From: an uncultured Selenomonadales bacterium
GTDB taxonomy: Bacteria > Bacillota > Negativicutes > Acidaminococcales > Acidaminococcaceae
Assembly (NCBI GenBank): GCA_900315925.1
Contig: ONAV01000004.1
Coordinates: 28,653-92,652 of the forward strand
Reading direction: 5' to 3'
Length of the DNA stretch: 64,000 nt
Shown piece by piece: positions 1 to 8,175 of this stretch. The notes under the pieces were generated by a model. That model saw nothing but the letters and a program-made list of their open reading frames with translations. It searched no databases and had not been told where the DNA came from. Each line of letters starts with the position of its first letter. The stretch's first letter is position 1. Position numbers and translations under genes: made by a program.

Positions 1-1619
1 AGACGGCCGTCGTCCAGCACCTGCAGCAGGGCATTGAACACATCGGGGTGCGCCTTTTCAATTTCATCAAAGAGGATGACAGAGTACGGATGACGGCGCA
101 CCGCTTCGGTCAGCTGGCCGCCCTCGTCGTAACCCACATAGCCGGGAGGGGCGCCAATCAGACGGGACACGGTGTGTTTCTCCATGTATTCGCTCATATC
201 GATGCGGACCATGTTCTTCACATCATCAAACAAAACTTCTGCCAGCGTTTTCGCCAGCTCGGTCTTGCCCACGCCGGTGGGTCCCAGGAAAATGAAGGAA
301 CCGATAGGACGATTGGGGTCCTTGATGCCCGCACGGGCCCGGATCACCGCATCCGCCACAGCCTTCACCGCTTCGTCCTGGCCGACAACATGCTCATGGA
401 GGGTTTCTTCCAGATGTACCAGCTTCTCCCGCTCCCCGGTACCCAGCCGCTGTACGGGAATGCCGGTCCAGGTGCTCACAACCCGTGCGATGTCGTCTTC
501 GTCCACTTCTTCTTTCAGAAGGGCATTTTCCCCGGCAGTCTGATTCTCCAGTTCCTGCAGCTGCTTCTGCAGTTCCGGCAGACGGCCGTATTTCAATTCC
601 GCCAGCTTGTTCAGATCATAGTCCCGCTCCGCCTTTTCCATTTCCTGTTTCACGGCGCCGATTTCTTTCTTCACTTCCCGCACCTTGACAATGCCGGCCT
701 TTTCATCATCCCAGCGTTTGATCAGGGCCGCGTTTTCTTCCCGCAGTTTGGCCAGCTGTTCCTGCAGTTTGGCCAGACGGTCTGCGGAAGCGGGGTCTTC
801 CTCTTTCTTAAGAGCCTGCTCTTCGATTTCCAGCTGTAAAATCTTACGTTTACTTTCATCAATCTCCGTCGGGGACGAATCGATTTCCGTCCGGAGCCGG
901 GCTGCCGCCTCGTCCACCAGGTCGATGGCCTTATCCGGCAGGAAGCGGTCATTGATGTACCGGTGGCTCATCACGGCCGCGGCTACCAGGGACGCATCCT
1001 TGATCCGCACTCCGTGATGGTTTTCATAGCTTTCTTTCAAGCCGCGCAGAATGGAAATGGTATCCTCCACGCTGGGCTCGTTGACCATGACAGGCTGGAA
1101 ACGGCGCTCCAGGGCGCTGTCCTTTTCAATATATTTATGATATTCATTCAGCGTGGTAGCCCCGATGCACCGCAGCTCGCCCCGGGCCAGCATGGGTTTC
1201 AGGATATTGCCGGCATCCATGGAACCTTCCGCTGCGCCGGCGCCCACCACGGTATGCAGCTCGTCAATAAACATGACAATCTGACCGGCACTGTCCGCTA
1301 CGGCCTTCAGCACTTTCTTCAGGCGCTCTTCAAATTCACCCCGGTACTTGGCCCCGGCCACCAAAGCAGCCAAGTCCAAAGCATACAAGGTTTTGTTCTT
1401 CAGACTTTCTGGCACGTCCCCGGCCACGATGCGGCGGGCCAGCCCTTCTACAATAGCGGTCTTGCCCACGCCCGGTTCGCCGATGAGCACCGGATTGTTT
1501 TTCTTCCGGCGGCTCAGGATCTCAATGGTGCGGCGGATCTCATCGTCACGGCCGATGACCGGATCCAGTTTGCCCTGCCGCGCCCTTGCCGTCAAATCCT
1601 GGCCGAACTTTTCCAAAGT
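1..1619 (-). CDS. clpB: ClpB disaggregase, main body (C-terminus off the window edge, N-terminus out of frame)
   Basis: ClpB is the cytoplasmic Hsp100 AAA+ ATPase that rescues aggregated proteins with DnaK. Read on the minus strand from about 1619, the frame gives the first AAA module with Walker A GEPGVGKT and FIDELH, then the charged middle coiled coil. The second module follows with GPTGVGKT and the pore-loop region GAPPGYVGY, and the gene leaves the window near [10 protein letters not shown]. The frame begins abruptly at [10 protein letters not shown], just before the first AAA module. The N-domain lies upstream in another frame (next entry), and about 25 linker residues seem to be missing. 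A TTG at 1616 could start a short form like the natural N-domain-less ClpB of other bacteria, but no clear ribosome binding site supports it. Confidence 0.9.
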
Positions 1620-1620
1620 C

Positions 1621-1965
1621 TTACTTTTTAAACAGCGCTGTAACTTCACTGCTTCCATCGCTGGCCAACGCAGAAACCAGGTGGCCTACCGTCACATTGC
1701 CCTGCCCCGCTTTGCGGAGCACGATGCCGTTTACCCGGGCAAAGTCCGAACTCATGAGAAGCTGCCGGTCCTGTCCTTTTACGGACGGAATACGGCTGAC
1801 AATGGCACGGGCCTCGCCGGCAAATGTATTTTCATCTACTTTGAATGTCTGCAGCAAAAACTTGAAGAAGTCATCGCTGCACAGTGCCAGCAAGAGATGC
1901 GCGCTGGTCACTTCCTGGTTGTAATTCATCAAAGCCTGCTGCTGTGCCGCTTCAATGATGGCTTT
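1621..1965 (-). pseudogene. clpB: clpB N-domain fragment, frameshifted from the body
   Basis: This frame encodes a recognisable Clp N-domain, with the [13 protein letters not shown] helix, then [10 protein letters not shown], then [10 protein letters not shown]. It stops at TAA 1621-1623 after ALFKK, while the AAA body continues in the +1 frame. At the 5' side the frame is closed by a TAA at 1966-1968, directly before AIIEAAQQQ, where the first ClpB residues should be. Several conserved N-domain stretches look shortened. The two closures and the missing linker indicate decay, or errors in the sequence. The first ATG in frame is at 1929. Confidence 0.7.
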
Positions 1966-2076
1966 TTAATTTCTAACCATATGAAAAAGTTTCTGGCTGA
2001 AACTGTTTTTTCTAAAAAACTTTGGCGTATTGCACTTTAATTTATATAAACATGAGAAAACACTTTGCTTTTATGT

Positions 2077-2082
2077 TATAAT
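2077..2082 (+). promoter_or_regulatory. Extended -10 promoter for the RMD1-like gene
   Basis: A TATAAT hexamer preceded by TGT forms an extended -10 about 50 bases before the start codon at 2135. No convincing -35 is visible. A GAGGG ribosome binding site lies just before the ATG. Confidence 0.45.
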
Positions 2083-2134
2083 TAATTGTTGCAAATACTT
2101 ACCATTTATTATTTCAGTTTTGTGAGGGAATATC

Positions 2135-3190
2135 ATGAGAACTACTGTCATCGCCTACCGCCTTTTTGACGTAGCCGACGAGATCAATCTTGACCAGGTT
2201 CAGGCTATCTGGCACAGCCGCAACAAAATATCATCCCGTCTGCGCCTGGACCGCATTTCCACAAAATCCATCACCTTCCACGACCCGCCGGTACTCGTAG
2301 AGTTGGGCTATCATGAAATGGTCATCGGCGGGGTGGAGTACCTGGTAGAGGTAAAGGCCCGCATCCAGGACCTGGGTGTTATCTGCATCCTCTTCAACAT
2401 TCCGCTGGAAGAAGACATTTCCTACAAAGATTATCTGAATCTTGTGCTGGCGGTGGAAGAGCTGCCGGATGAGGAGTTCCGCAAATTTGTGGACGCTACC
2501 ATGGAGACCATCGGCCCAGCCTGCACCAACCAGAATATTTCCGGTTACGATGAAGACTTCGTAGTCTATTACTTCCAGGACCCGATTCCTGCGGATTGGG
2601 ACATTGTTCCTTTCCTGCTGAAGGATCCCAGTCCGGTAAACGAAGAAACCCGCGAGGCCGCGCTGGCCAACCGGTTCTCTTATGCAGACGACGTAGCCTG
2701 GCTGGCCTGGGACAGCGCCGTAGTCTATGACCCTACCGGCAGCATGGATATTCCGGACTTGCTGGAGTTTGCCAATGCCCAGTATCTGGAACTGCGTTAT
2801 TACGACAACTTCCTGAATCACGCCATCGATAAGACATACGACGTCATTGAAGACAAAGCCAATCTCAAAAATATTGACGTGCTGCAGAACATCCGGGACG
2901 AACTGCTGGAGACCATGGCCGATGTCAGCAGTCTTACCAGCAATATCACCAATGCGCTGCTGGTAACGGAGGATATTTTCTACGCCAAGGTGTACGCCCG
3001 TTATCTGAAGCTGCTGAAGGCTTCCGTCTGGCAGGAGAACATCGAGCTGAAGATGCAGGTGCTGCAGCGCTGCTATAATATGCTGAACGAGACGGTTACC
3101 AGTCATCACCTGGAGCAGATGCGCAAGTACAATATTACGCTGCTGGCTGTGATAGCGATTATATTGCTGGGAATTGCACTCTTCAAATAA
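2135..3190 (+). CDS. RMD1/DUF155-like membrane-anchored protein
   Basis: A 351-residue protein with a soluble body and one C-terminal membrane helix (about residues 333-350). The second half has the pattern of the RMD1/YagE (DUF155) family: a helix with LLEFANAQYLELRYYDN, then a predicted coiled coil, then the tail anchor. In eukaryotes this family includes mitochondrial inner-membrane proteins; the bacterial role is not established. The gene stands alone, divergent from clpB, and is followed by a terminator at 3430. Family assignment rests on pattern recognition only. Confidence 0.6.
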   Translation: MRTTVIAYRLFDVADEINLDQVQAIWHSRNKISSRLRLDRISTKSITFHDPPVLVELGYHEMVIGGVEYLVEVKARIQDLGVICILFNIPLEEDISYKDYLNLVLAVEELPDEEFRKFVDATMETIGPACTNQNISGYDEDFVVYYFQDPIPADWDIVPFLLKDPSPVNEETREAALANRFSYADDVAWLAWDSAVVYDPTGSMDIPDLLEFANAQYLELRYYDNFLNHAIDKTYDVIEDKANLKNIDVLQNIRDELLETMADVSSLTSNITNALLVTEDIFYAKVYARYLKLLKASVWQENIELKMQVLQRCYNMLNETVTSHHLEQMRKYNITLLAVIAIILLGIALFK

Positions 3191-3262
3191 GTAATCCGCA
3201 GAATTGATGCCGCCTTCATAGCGCTCCGCTAACGCTTCGGGCCTGCCCCGCGTAGTCGCTCC

Positions 3263-3352
3263 GGGCAACCCGCCTCCCACTCCTCGCTAGCCGCGCTCAC
3301 TACGTTGCGCGTGGCTACGCCTCGTCGACTGGGACCCTTCCGGGTTTCCCTG
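3263..3352. repeat. Dispersed 90-base hairpin repeat, family 1, copy a
   Basis: Outer arms GGGCAACCCG and CGGGTTTCCC (one mismatch) enclose a second small stem (TAGCC/GGCTA with GCGC arms). The flanks CTCCCACTCCTC and CTGGGACCCT are shared with copies at 5432-5519 and 62504-62592. Similarity continues past the right arm into TGTCAACGCTCAACGAA. Confidence 0.85.
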
Positions 3353-3376
3353 TCAACGCTCAACGAAAGCAAGTTG

Positions 3377-3403
3377 TTAGCAGTCTCATCGCAAGAGTGC
3401 TAA
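3377..3403. promoter_or_regulatory. CIRCE-like HrcA operator without a heat-shock gene
   Basis: TTAGCAGTC, nine bases, GAGTGCTAA. This differs from the CIRCE consensus (TTAGCACTC-N9-GAGTGCTAA) at a single base. HrcA binds such sites ahead of dnaK and groE operons. Here the next gene on the plus strand is missing: a terminator follows at 3430, and the neighbouring CYTH-CHAD gene points the other way. Confidence 0.6.
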
Positions 3404-3429
3404 CCCGTTTCCAAAATAAAAGGCTAACG

Positions 3430-3460
3430 AAAGAGTCCCCTAGACGGGGGCTCTTTTCTT
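3430..3460 (+). terminator. Rho-independent terminator
   Basis: Arms AAAGAGTCCCC and GGGGGCTCTTT (one G-T pair) are followed by TTCTTT. It lies about 240 bases after the RMD1-like gene and beyond the CIRCE-like site. Confidence 0.7.
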
Positions 3461-3555
3461 TGGCCTACATTTATTATAAGAACTTAAAGTCAAAAAGTCA
3501 AATGTTTTTTTGTGCTTTTTCAAATATTTCACAAAATCATATGGCAGAAAAAGGT

Positions 3556-3709
3556 TTCGCAAAACCGTCAAGGATTGCTATTCCATGGATTCATGTGCCT
3601 ATGGCTTCGAAACTCGGGGCTCCGCCCCTCAGACAGTCTCGCCATGACGGCACATTTCATCTCATGGAATGACACAATCCTTTCCGATGTTTTGCTCATT
3701 CCTTTTCCT
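3556..3709. repeat. Intergenic repeat, family 2, copy a
   Basis: The 61-base head (3556-3616) matches 5358-5418 with about six differences, and the tail 3684-3709 matches 5552-5577. Within this copy, AAGGATTG/CAATCCTT and ATTCCATG/CATGGAAT form a long interrupted palindrome. The two copies lie in the same orientation on either side of the CYTH-CHAD gene. Confidence 0.8.
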
Positions 3710-3731
3710 GCCGCATTATCATCATATCAAA

Positions 3732-5315
3732 TTAGTACTTCACTGTCTTCAACCATTTCGCAAAGGCTTTGTTCACGGCTTTGCGCGCCATTAACTGTTC
3801 CGCGGCAAGGTCGCCCAACAAATACCCGCTTTGGCGAGCAGACAGTACTGTGTTGGATTTCAGCAGTTCTGACGGAACGGACTGGCCCAGGCTGTTGACG
3901 GCAAAAAGTTCCCGCAAGGCTTCGCCCAGTTTTTCCAGTTTTTTCCGGCTTTCTTTGCTCAGGTCTGTAAGTTTGCTGCTTTCATTGGCAGTCACCAGAT
4001 AATAAAACTCTTTGCCAAGACGTGTCACGGTTGCATAACCGGGCTCTTTCAGCGTACTCTTCTTTCCTTTTTTCGCCGACGCAAGTTTTCCCGTAAGTAT
4101 GGCTTCGGCTTTTTCCGTTTCAGCTTCCTTTTCCCGGCTCATGGCGTCTTCTATTTTTTCCAGGATGTCTTTTACCCGGACCTGCAGCAGCTGTCCGGCC
4201 TGCAGATACTCTTCCGCTTTCCAGCCGGCGCCTTCCATGGCTGCCCACAGGGAAAAGATGATACCGGAATAGGTTCCCCGCATCACCTGCAGCTGAATTT
4301 CATCGCCAATGTCTTCCAGACGGTTTTCCAGAAGACGGGTCACTTTATCTTCCCCAAGACGTCCGTCAGCCAGCTTGAAGAGACTCTTCCAGCGCCGCAG
4401 CAGCGTTTTTGTATCTCTTAACTTATACAAAGGGCGCAGCGCTCCCTGAAGATTAGCCTGCATTCCTGCGCTGCCGTCCATCACCGGCTGCAGCCAGTAC
4501 AAGGCGGCCTGCATCCGTTCAAAATAGGGCAGAAAGATCCGATCCGCTTCTGTCTGGAGCTTACCGCAGTCCGCAAACACGTTCTGCTCTTCCATGATGG
4601 CCGTGCCATACTGGTAAAACTGCTTTTTATATTCTTCGCAATAATCGTTATCCCAGTCAACCTCCGGCAGCGGACGGGCCCCTTCCGGTTCCAGCTTGTC
4701 TAACAGCGCCAGACCCCGGGCATATTTGCTTCGTGATTCCGTAAACACTGGAACCTCCGCCGCGATTTTTGCCGTGTAGGCCAAAAGATCCGCCAGAGAG
4801 CCTTCCTTTAATTCCAGTTCTACTTCGTCAATGGTTTCCTTCTTACCACCGGCAGAGATAAAGCCCTGGTCGATGGCCATCTCCACCATGGTTTCTTTCG
4901 TAATCTGCAACAGGCGGAGTTCCCGCTTCACCCGCACCGTAAACAGTTTTTCAATTTGAGCGGTTCCTAAGATGTCCGTAAAATCCACCTGCAAACCGCT
5001 TTCCGCAAACACGGAAAGATTTGGTTTGGCATTCTTCACGGCCACGTTGTACTCCTGCCGGGCGGAAAGACCTCCTGCCTCAGCGCGGCTCAGTTTGACG
5101 GTTGCTTCATATTTTTTTCCGTTCTGCCGCACACGGTAGGCAATGCCGGCCTGGTGCAGCAACAGGTCGCGGGTATCAAAATAAATATTAACCAGCTTCA
5201 CTGTTTTGTGGCTGCCCTTTTTTGTTTTTTTGGCCACCAACGGTGAAGCGACTAATGCTTTTACGTCTTTTTTGGCAATTATTAGTTTGATTTCGGTCTC
5301 TGTATTTTTTTCCAT
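3732..5315 (-). CDS. CYTH-CHAD domain protein (inorganic triphosphatase-like)
   Basis: A 527-residue cytoplasmic protein. Residues 1-210 form a CYTH domain with the ExExK motif at residues 6-10 and further acidic and basic strands such as DEVELELKEG. This tunnel fold hydrolyses triphosphates or binds polyphosphate. From about residue 230 to the end is a histidine- and lysine-rich helical CHAD domain that in other proteins binds polyphosphate. An AAGGGGCG ribosome binding site precedes the ATG. The gene is monocistronic and flanked on both sides by family 1 and family 2 repeats. Hydrolysis of tripolyphosphate is the best-supported activity for this architecture, but it is inferred. Confidence 0.85.
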   Translation of the reverse strand: MEKNTETEIKLIIAKKDVKALVASPLVAKKTKKGSHKTVKLVNIYFDTRDLLLHQAGIAYRVRQNGKKYEATVKLSRAEAGGLSARQEYNVAVKNAKPNLSVFAESGLQVDFTDILGTAQIEKLFTVRVKRELRLLQITKETMVEMAIDQGFISAGGKKETIDEVELELKEGSLADLLAYTAKIAAEVPVFTESRSKYARGLALLDKLEPEGARPLPEVDWDNDYCEEYKKQFYQYGTAIMEEQNVFADCGKLQTEADRIFLPYFERMQAALYWLQPVMDGSAGMQANLQGALRPLYKLRDTKTLLRRWKSLFKLADGRLGEDKVTRLLENRLEDIGDEIQLQVMRGTYSGIIFSLWAAMEGAGWKAEEYLQAGQLLQVRVKDILEKIEDAMSREKEAETEKAEAILTGKLASAKKGKKSTLKEPGYATVTRLGKEFYYLVTANESSKLTDLSKESRKKLEKLGEALRELFAVNSLGQSVPSELLKSNTVLSARQSGYLLGDLAAEQLMARKAVNKAFAKWLKTVKY

Positions 5316-5357
5316 AATAATAACGCCCCTTATTCATTATAACAAAAAGGAAAAGAA

Positions 5358-5577
5358 TTCGCAAAACCGTCAAGGATTTCTATTCCATGGACTCATGTGC
5401 CTGTAGCCTCAAAACTCGAAGTCAAGTTGCAGGGCAACCCGTCTCCCACTTCCTCACTCCGCCCGCTCAGCAAGCTTCGCGTTGCTCGCTCGTCAAACTG
5501 GGACCCTCACGGGTTGCCCTGTCAACACTCAACAAAACTGCGCGATCGCTCCCGATGTTTTGCTCATTTCTTTTCCT
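5358..5577. repeat. Intergenic repeat, family 2, copy b (contains a family 1 copy)
   Basis: The head 5358-5418 and tail 5552-5577 match copy a. Here the two parts are separated by 133 bases that include the family 1 hairpin, against 67 unrelated bases in copy a. The repeat family is therefore mosaic or nested. Confidence 0.8.
5432..5519. repeat. Dispersed hairpin repeat, family 1, copy b
   Basis: Perfect 10-base arms GGGCAACCCG and CGGGTTGCCC enclose the shared CTCCCACT and CTGGGACCCT segments and an inner stem-forming part. The length of 88 bases is close to the 90 and 89 of the other copies. Confidence 0.85.
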
Positions 5578-5589
5578 TACTATATATTT

Positions 5590-6276
5590 TTACTTTTCTT
5601 CTCCCAACTGTTTCCTTTCTCCGCCAAAATACCAGAAGGCCAGGGGGATTCCGAATGCAACAACGATCATGAGCGCAGATAGTGTCAGACCGGAGTTTCC
5701 GCCCAACGCGTCTCCTAAAATGTTATAGGCAATCGCTCCCGGTACCATGCCCAGCAATGTTGTCAAGGCAAAGGTCACAAACTTCATTTTTGTGCAGCCT
5801 GCTACCAGGCTGATCACGTCATAGGGGAACAAGGGCACCGTTCGCAGCCACAGCATTCGCTGAAAGTTTTTGGCGCTGTCTGAAAGGTAGTGGTGAATGC
5901 GCGTCCCCCACTTGCCGCCGTGGAGGTCAAAGAATTCGCTGCCGATGCCTGTGCGGGCCATATAAAAGAGCAGCGCCGCACTGCCCAGGCCTCCGGCCAA
6001 AAGACAGGGAATGCCAACAACAGGCGAAAACAGAATTCCGGCAGCCACATTCAGCAGCAGACTGGGAAACAGAAGCAGGGGCCGCATCGTGTACAGCAGT
6101 ACATACACCAACGGGCCCCACACGCCGAACCCCATTACCCACCGGCGGACATCCTCCACCGACCTTGGGTGGAACACGCCGGGCAGATACCAGAGAGCGG
6201 CGATGATCAGCAAATATATAATTAGCAATAAGGCGTGACGGTGACGCCGCAAAAGTAAAAAAGAAAAATGATTCAT
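5590..6276 (-). CDS. TVP38/TMEM64 (VTT-domain) membrane protein
   Basis: A polytopic inner-membrane protein of about 228 residues. An N-terminal helix is followed by RPLLLFPSLLLNVAAG, a glycine-rich turn (AGGLGSA), the amphipathic LRTVPLFPYDVISLVAG segment and a PGAIAYNILGDALGG end. This is the VTT/DedA-like fold, whose members include lipid scramblase-like proteins. The ATG at 6276 is preferred over the TTG at 6303; neither has a strong ribosome binding site. The gene is transcribed toward the family 2 repeat and is not clearly in an operon. Confidence 0.8.
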   Translation of the reverse strand: MNHFSFLLLRRHRHALLLIIYLLIIAALWYLPGVFHPRSVEDVRRWVMGFGVWGPLVYVLLYTMRPLLLFPSLLLNVAAGILFSPVVGIPCLLAGGLGSAALLFYMARTGIGSEFFDLHGGKWGTRIHHYLSDSAKNFQRMLWLRTVPLFPYDVISLVAGCTKMKFVTFALTTLLGMVPGAIAYNILGDALGGNSGLTLSALMIVVAFGIPLAFWYFGGERKQLGEEK

Positions 6277-6462
6277 AAACAAATATAACCCAATACAGAA
6301 CAAACTATAATCAGTGATACATATTTTATCAGATTTCTACATAAAATACCATACCAGCTCCCAACTCTGAAAAAGATACAGAAGTACCACAGTACAACTC
6401 ATTCAAATTGGTTGAGCTACCCAACATTCATGTCTTTCGTTCCTTGTTATTATTTTTTTACC

Positions 6463-6491
6463 TTGACAACATAGGATAAATCCTATATTAT
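6463..6491 (+). promoter_or_regulatory. higBA promoter with palindromic operator
   Basis: TTGACA (6463-6468) and TATTAT (6486-6491) are 17 bases apart. The spacer is almost filled by the perfect palindrome ATAGGAT-AA-ATCCTAT (6471-6486), well placed for autorepression by the HigA antitoxin. A GAGGTGAGG ribosome binding site follows at 6498-6506. Confidence 0.8.
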
Positions 6492-6508
6492 ATTTATGAG
6501 GTGAGGTA

Positions 6509-6868
6509 ATGCCAAAATTTGAAGTTTTATTTTATCAGACTACTACCGGCAAACAGCCTGCAAAAGAATTTTTACTTTCTCTTGATATAAAGATGCGTGC
6601 TAAGGTGTCCATGATAATCAGTATTCTACAAGACAACGGTTACGAACTAAGAGAACCCTACTCCAAACATTTGTCAGACGGTATTTTTGAAATACGGGCA
6701 AAAGTCAGTTCAAACATTTGCAGAGTTCTTTATTTCTTTTACTTCGGAAATCAAATAATCCTCACAAACGGATTTGTCAAGAAAACATCAAAAACGCCTG
6801 CAAAAGAAATTGAAAAAGCAAAAAGATACCGTAAAGATTACATACAACGAAAAGGGGAAATGCAATGA
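6509..6868 (+). CDS. higB: HigB/RelE-superfamily toxin (Gp49-like)
   Basis: A 119-residue basic protein of the phage-derived Gp49-like (DUF891) branch of the RelE/HigB toxins, which cleave mRNA on the ribosome. Diagnostic parts are LSDGIFEIRAK, the CRVLYFFYFGNQIILTNGF strand pair and the FVKKTSKTPAKEIEKAK helix. The length is normal for the family. Its stop overlaps the antitoxin start by four bases (ATGA), so the pair is translationally coupled. Toxin first, antitoxin second is the higBA order. Confidence 0.85.
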   Translation: MPKFEVLFYQTTTGKQPAKEFLLSLDIKMRAKVSMIISILQDNGYELREPYSKHLSDGIFEIRAKVSSNICRVLYFFYFGNQIILTNGFVKKTSKTPAKEIEKAKRYRKDYIQRKGEMQ

Positions 6869-7179
6869 GTGTAAAATTTGACGAATTCCTTCAGGAACAG
6901 CTTTTAGATTCTGAATTTAAAAATGAGTATGAAGCACTTCAACCGGAACGCGCCATTATCCAAGCTATTATTGATGCACGGCAACGTTCCGGACTCACAC
7001 AGAAAGAACTCTCAGAACGTACGGGCATTGCGCAGGGAGATATTAGCAAACTGGAACGCGGAAACGCCAACCCGTCTCTTCGTACCTTGCAACGATTGGC
7101 TACAGGTATGGGTATGTCTCTTCACATAGAATTCCGTCCAATTGCCGGTACAAACCATATTATTGCAGAAAAACCATAA
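6865..7179 (+). CDS. higA: HigA-type XRE-family antitoxin
   Basis: A 104-residue protein with a helix-turn-helix of the XRE type at about residues 40-90 (SGLTQKELSERTGIAQGDISKLERG). The N-terminal region would neutralise the HigB-like toxin and the HTH would bind the palindrome in the promoter at 6471-6486. It ends the two-gene operon and is followed by a hairpin terminator at 7222. Confidence 0.85.
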   Translation: MSVKFDEFLQEQLLDSEFKNEYEALQPERAIIQAIIDARQRSGLTQKELSERTGIAQGDISKLERGNANPSLRTLQRLATGMGMSLHIEFRPIAGTNHIIAEKP

Positions 7180-7221
7180 CAGACTATTGACTGAAAAACA
7201 CAACCAGAAAAACAACGCCAT

Positions 7222-7254
7222 AAGGCAGTCCATTACACTTGAATGGGCTGCCTT
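7222..7254 (+). terminator. Terminator after higBA
   Basis: A 13-pair stem (AAGGCAGTCCATT with AATGGGCTGCCTT, one G-T pair), a seven-base loop and a T-rich tail (TGTTATTT). It separates higBA from the type III locus. The stretch to 7387 shows nothing further. Confidence 0.65.
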
Positions 7255-7387
7255 TGTTATTTCAATTATTGTTGATAAATTGAAAACACAGAACTACAGG
7301 CGTTGAGCTATAACAGCCTTACTTAATTCACAACTCCTGAATAAGCACTTTTTGCAAAAGATTCGACAGATTGATATTTCTATTCTC

Positions 7388-7416
7388 TTGTGTTTTTCTC
7401 CCTTTTATTTTATAAT
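7388..7416 (+). promoter_or_regulatory. Promoter of the type III antitoxin RNA
   Basis: TTGTGT and a perfect TATAAT (7411-7416) are 17 bases apart. Transcription would begin near 7423, exactly where the repeat sequence GAAAATGT begins. Confidence 0.6.
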
Positions 7417-7422
7417 AAACAT

Positions 7423-7481
7423 GAAAATGTTACCGCTTACCAACGGCGCGGTATAGAAATTACTTGGTGCGAAAATGTAGT
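7423..7481 (+). ncRNA. Putative CptI-like type III antitoxin RNA
   Basis: Type III antitoxins are short RNA repeats between a promoter and an attenuating terminator just ahead of the toxin gene. Here GAAAATGT occurs at 7423 and again at 7471, giving one 48-base unit plus the start of a second. A-rich sites of this kind are typical toxin cut sites. The unit contains TACCGC and GCGGTA, which can pair. The order promoter, repeat, terminator and toxin is exactly that of CptIN/ToxIN loci. The near-single repeat is unusual. Confidence 0.5.
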
Positions 7482-7518
7482 AAGTCCCCATCTTCACCCG
7501 GAGATGGGGACTTGGAAT
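7482..7518 (+). terminator. Attenuating terminator between antitoxin RNA and toxin
   Basis: Perfect 12-base arms AAGTCCCCATCT and AGATGGGGACTT with an eight-base loop, followed by GGAATTTTT. In type III systems this hairpin lets the RNA antitoxin outnumber the toxin mRNA. Confidence 0.8.
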
Positions 7519-7541
7519 TTTTATGAGGAAAGGGGGATATA

Positions 7542-7778
7542 ATGGATATTATCGAAGGCTGCTTTTATCATATCAGCGACAAATTCTTTTTGGAAGTTAA
7601 TGAACCGTCCTTAATGGCAAACAAAGAAGATGGAAATTACCGGCCACATTATCTTGCTATAAGAGATACCTTGAACACAGAAATTTTCTGGATGATACCG
7701 GTTTCATCAAAATACACAAAATTTGCCGCACTTTATGATAAACAGATTAAAAAATATGGACTTTGCACAAAAAGATAA
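7542..7778 (+). pseudogene. Truncated CptN/ToxN-like type III toxin
   Basis: 78 residues matching the first half of the CptN (AbiQ/ToxN fold) endoribonucleases: FYHISDKFF near residue 8, LMANKEDGNYRPHY, and IFWMIPVSSKY, the conserved core strand. Family members run to about 150 residues. This frame stops after KKYGLCTKR, and no continuation is visible in other frames. A strong AGGAAAGGGGG site precedes the ATG. Neutralised or inactive toxins are common in decaying type III loci, so the gene is probably a remnant. Confidence 0.6.
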
Positions 7779-7838
7779 AATTGATGTCATAATTTATCTA
7801 AATCGATTAAATTATTATAGAAAAAGACAGATTATATA

Positions 7839-8060
7839 TTGATTTTCGTCTTTATTTGTGTTATGAGGAGAATTCCCTATTACCTTAGTCTTCTTGATCC
7901 GGCGATGGATTTTAATGCAAATACAGATAACCTGTTTTTCAGAAAGCGGGCAGAACTATGGGATGAATTCGACCATTTTTACCAGACGCTTTTTTACGAA
8001 AAGCCTTTATCTCGTACTTTAACCTCCAGAATCTATTCCCCAAATATAACATTAATTTGA
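7839..8060 (+). other. Possible remnant ORF, unknown
   Basis: A 73-codon frame that may really begin at an ATG near 7863. It contains a protein-like stretch (RKRAELWDEFDHFYQTLFY), but I recognise no family and see no ribosome binding site. Its end runs into the 8030-8076 palindrome. It may be the leftover of a gene lost between the toxin and the ATPase. Confidence 0.25.
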
Positions 8061-8076
8061 TTTTGGGGAATAGATT
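8030..8076. repeat. Perfect 15-base inverted repeat
   Basis: Arms AATCTATTCCCCAAA and TTTGGGGAATAGATT are separated by 17 bases. It could terminate transcription from the toxin side, and its right arm overlaps the promoter of the next gene. Confidence 0.7.
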
Positions 8077-8085
8077 TGTTATAAT
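8057..8085 (+). promoter_or_regulatory. Promoter of the DUF4143 ATPase gene
   Basis: TTGATT (8057-8062) and TATAAT (8080-8085) are 17 bases apart, partly inside the inverted repeat at 8030-8076. Confidence 0.6.
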
Positions 8086-8120
8086 AGTTCCACAAATACA
8101 ATTTCCATCTAAAGTTAATC

Positions 8121-8156
8121 AAGGAAACGCTGATTAATCAGCGTCTACTTAAAAAC
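8121..8156 (+). repeat. 36-base palindromic leader element, family 3, copy a
   Basis: Contains the perfect palindrome ACGCTGATTAATCAGCGT and matches the reverse strand of 52742-52777 at 32 of 36 positions. It ends about 20 bases before the TTG start of the ATPase, so it lies in the mRNA leader. Confidence 0.8.
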
Positions 8157-8175
8157 TTATTGGGAGGCGAGAATC

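Noticed and set aside
1621..1632. Programmed frameshift joining the clpB parts
   Set aside because: The AAA-AAG run would favour a -1 shift, but the body is in the +1 frame and linker residues are missing, so a deletion explains it better.
963..2040. Plus-strand frames over clpB
   Set aside because: The minus strand encodes unmistakable ClpB motifs, so these are shadows.
2231..3280. A 349-codon minus-strand frame opposite the RMD1-like gene
   Set aside because: The plus strand has a ribosome binding site, a coherent domain pattern and a membrane anchor; the minus frame has none.
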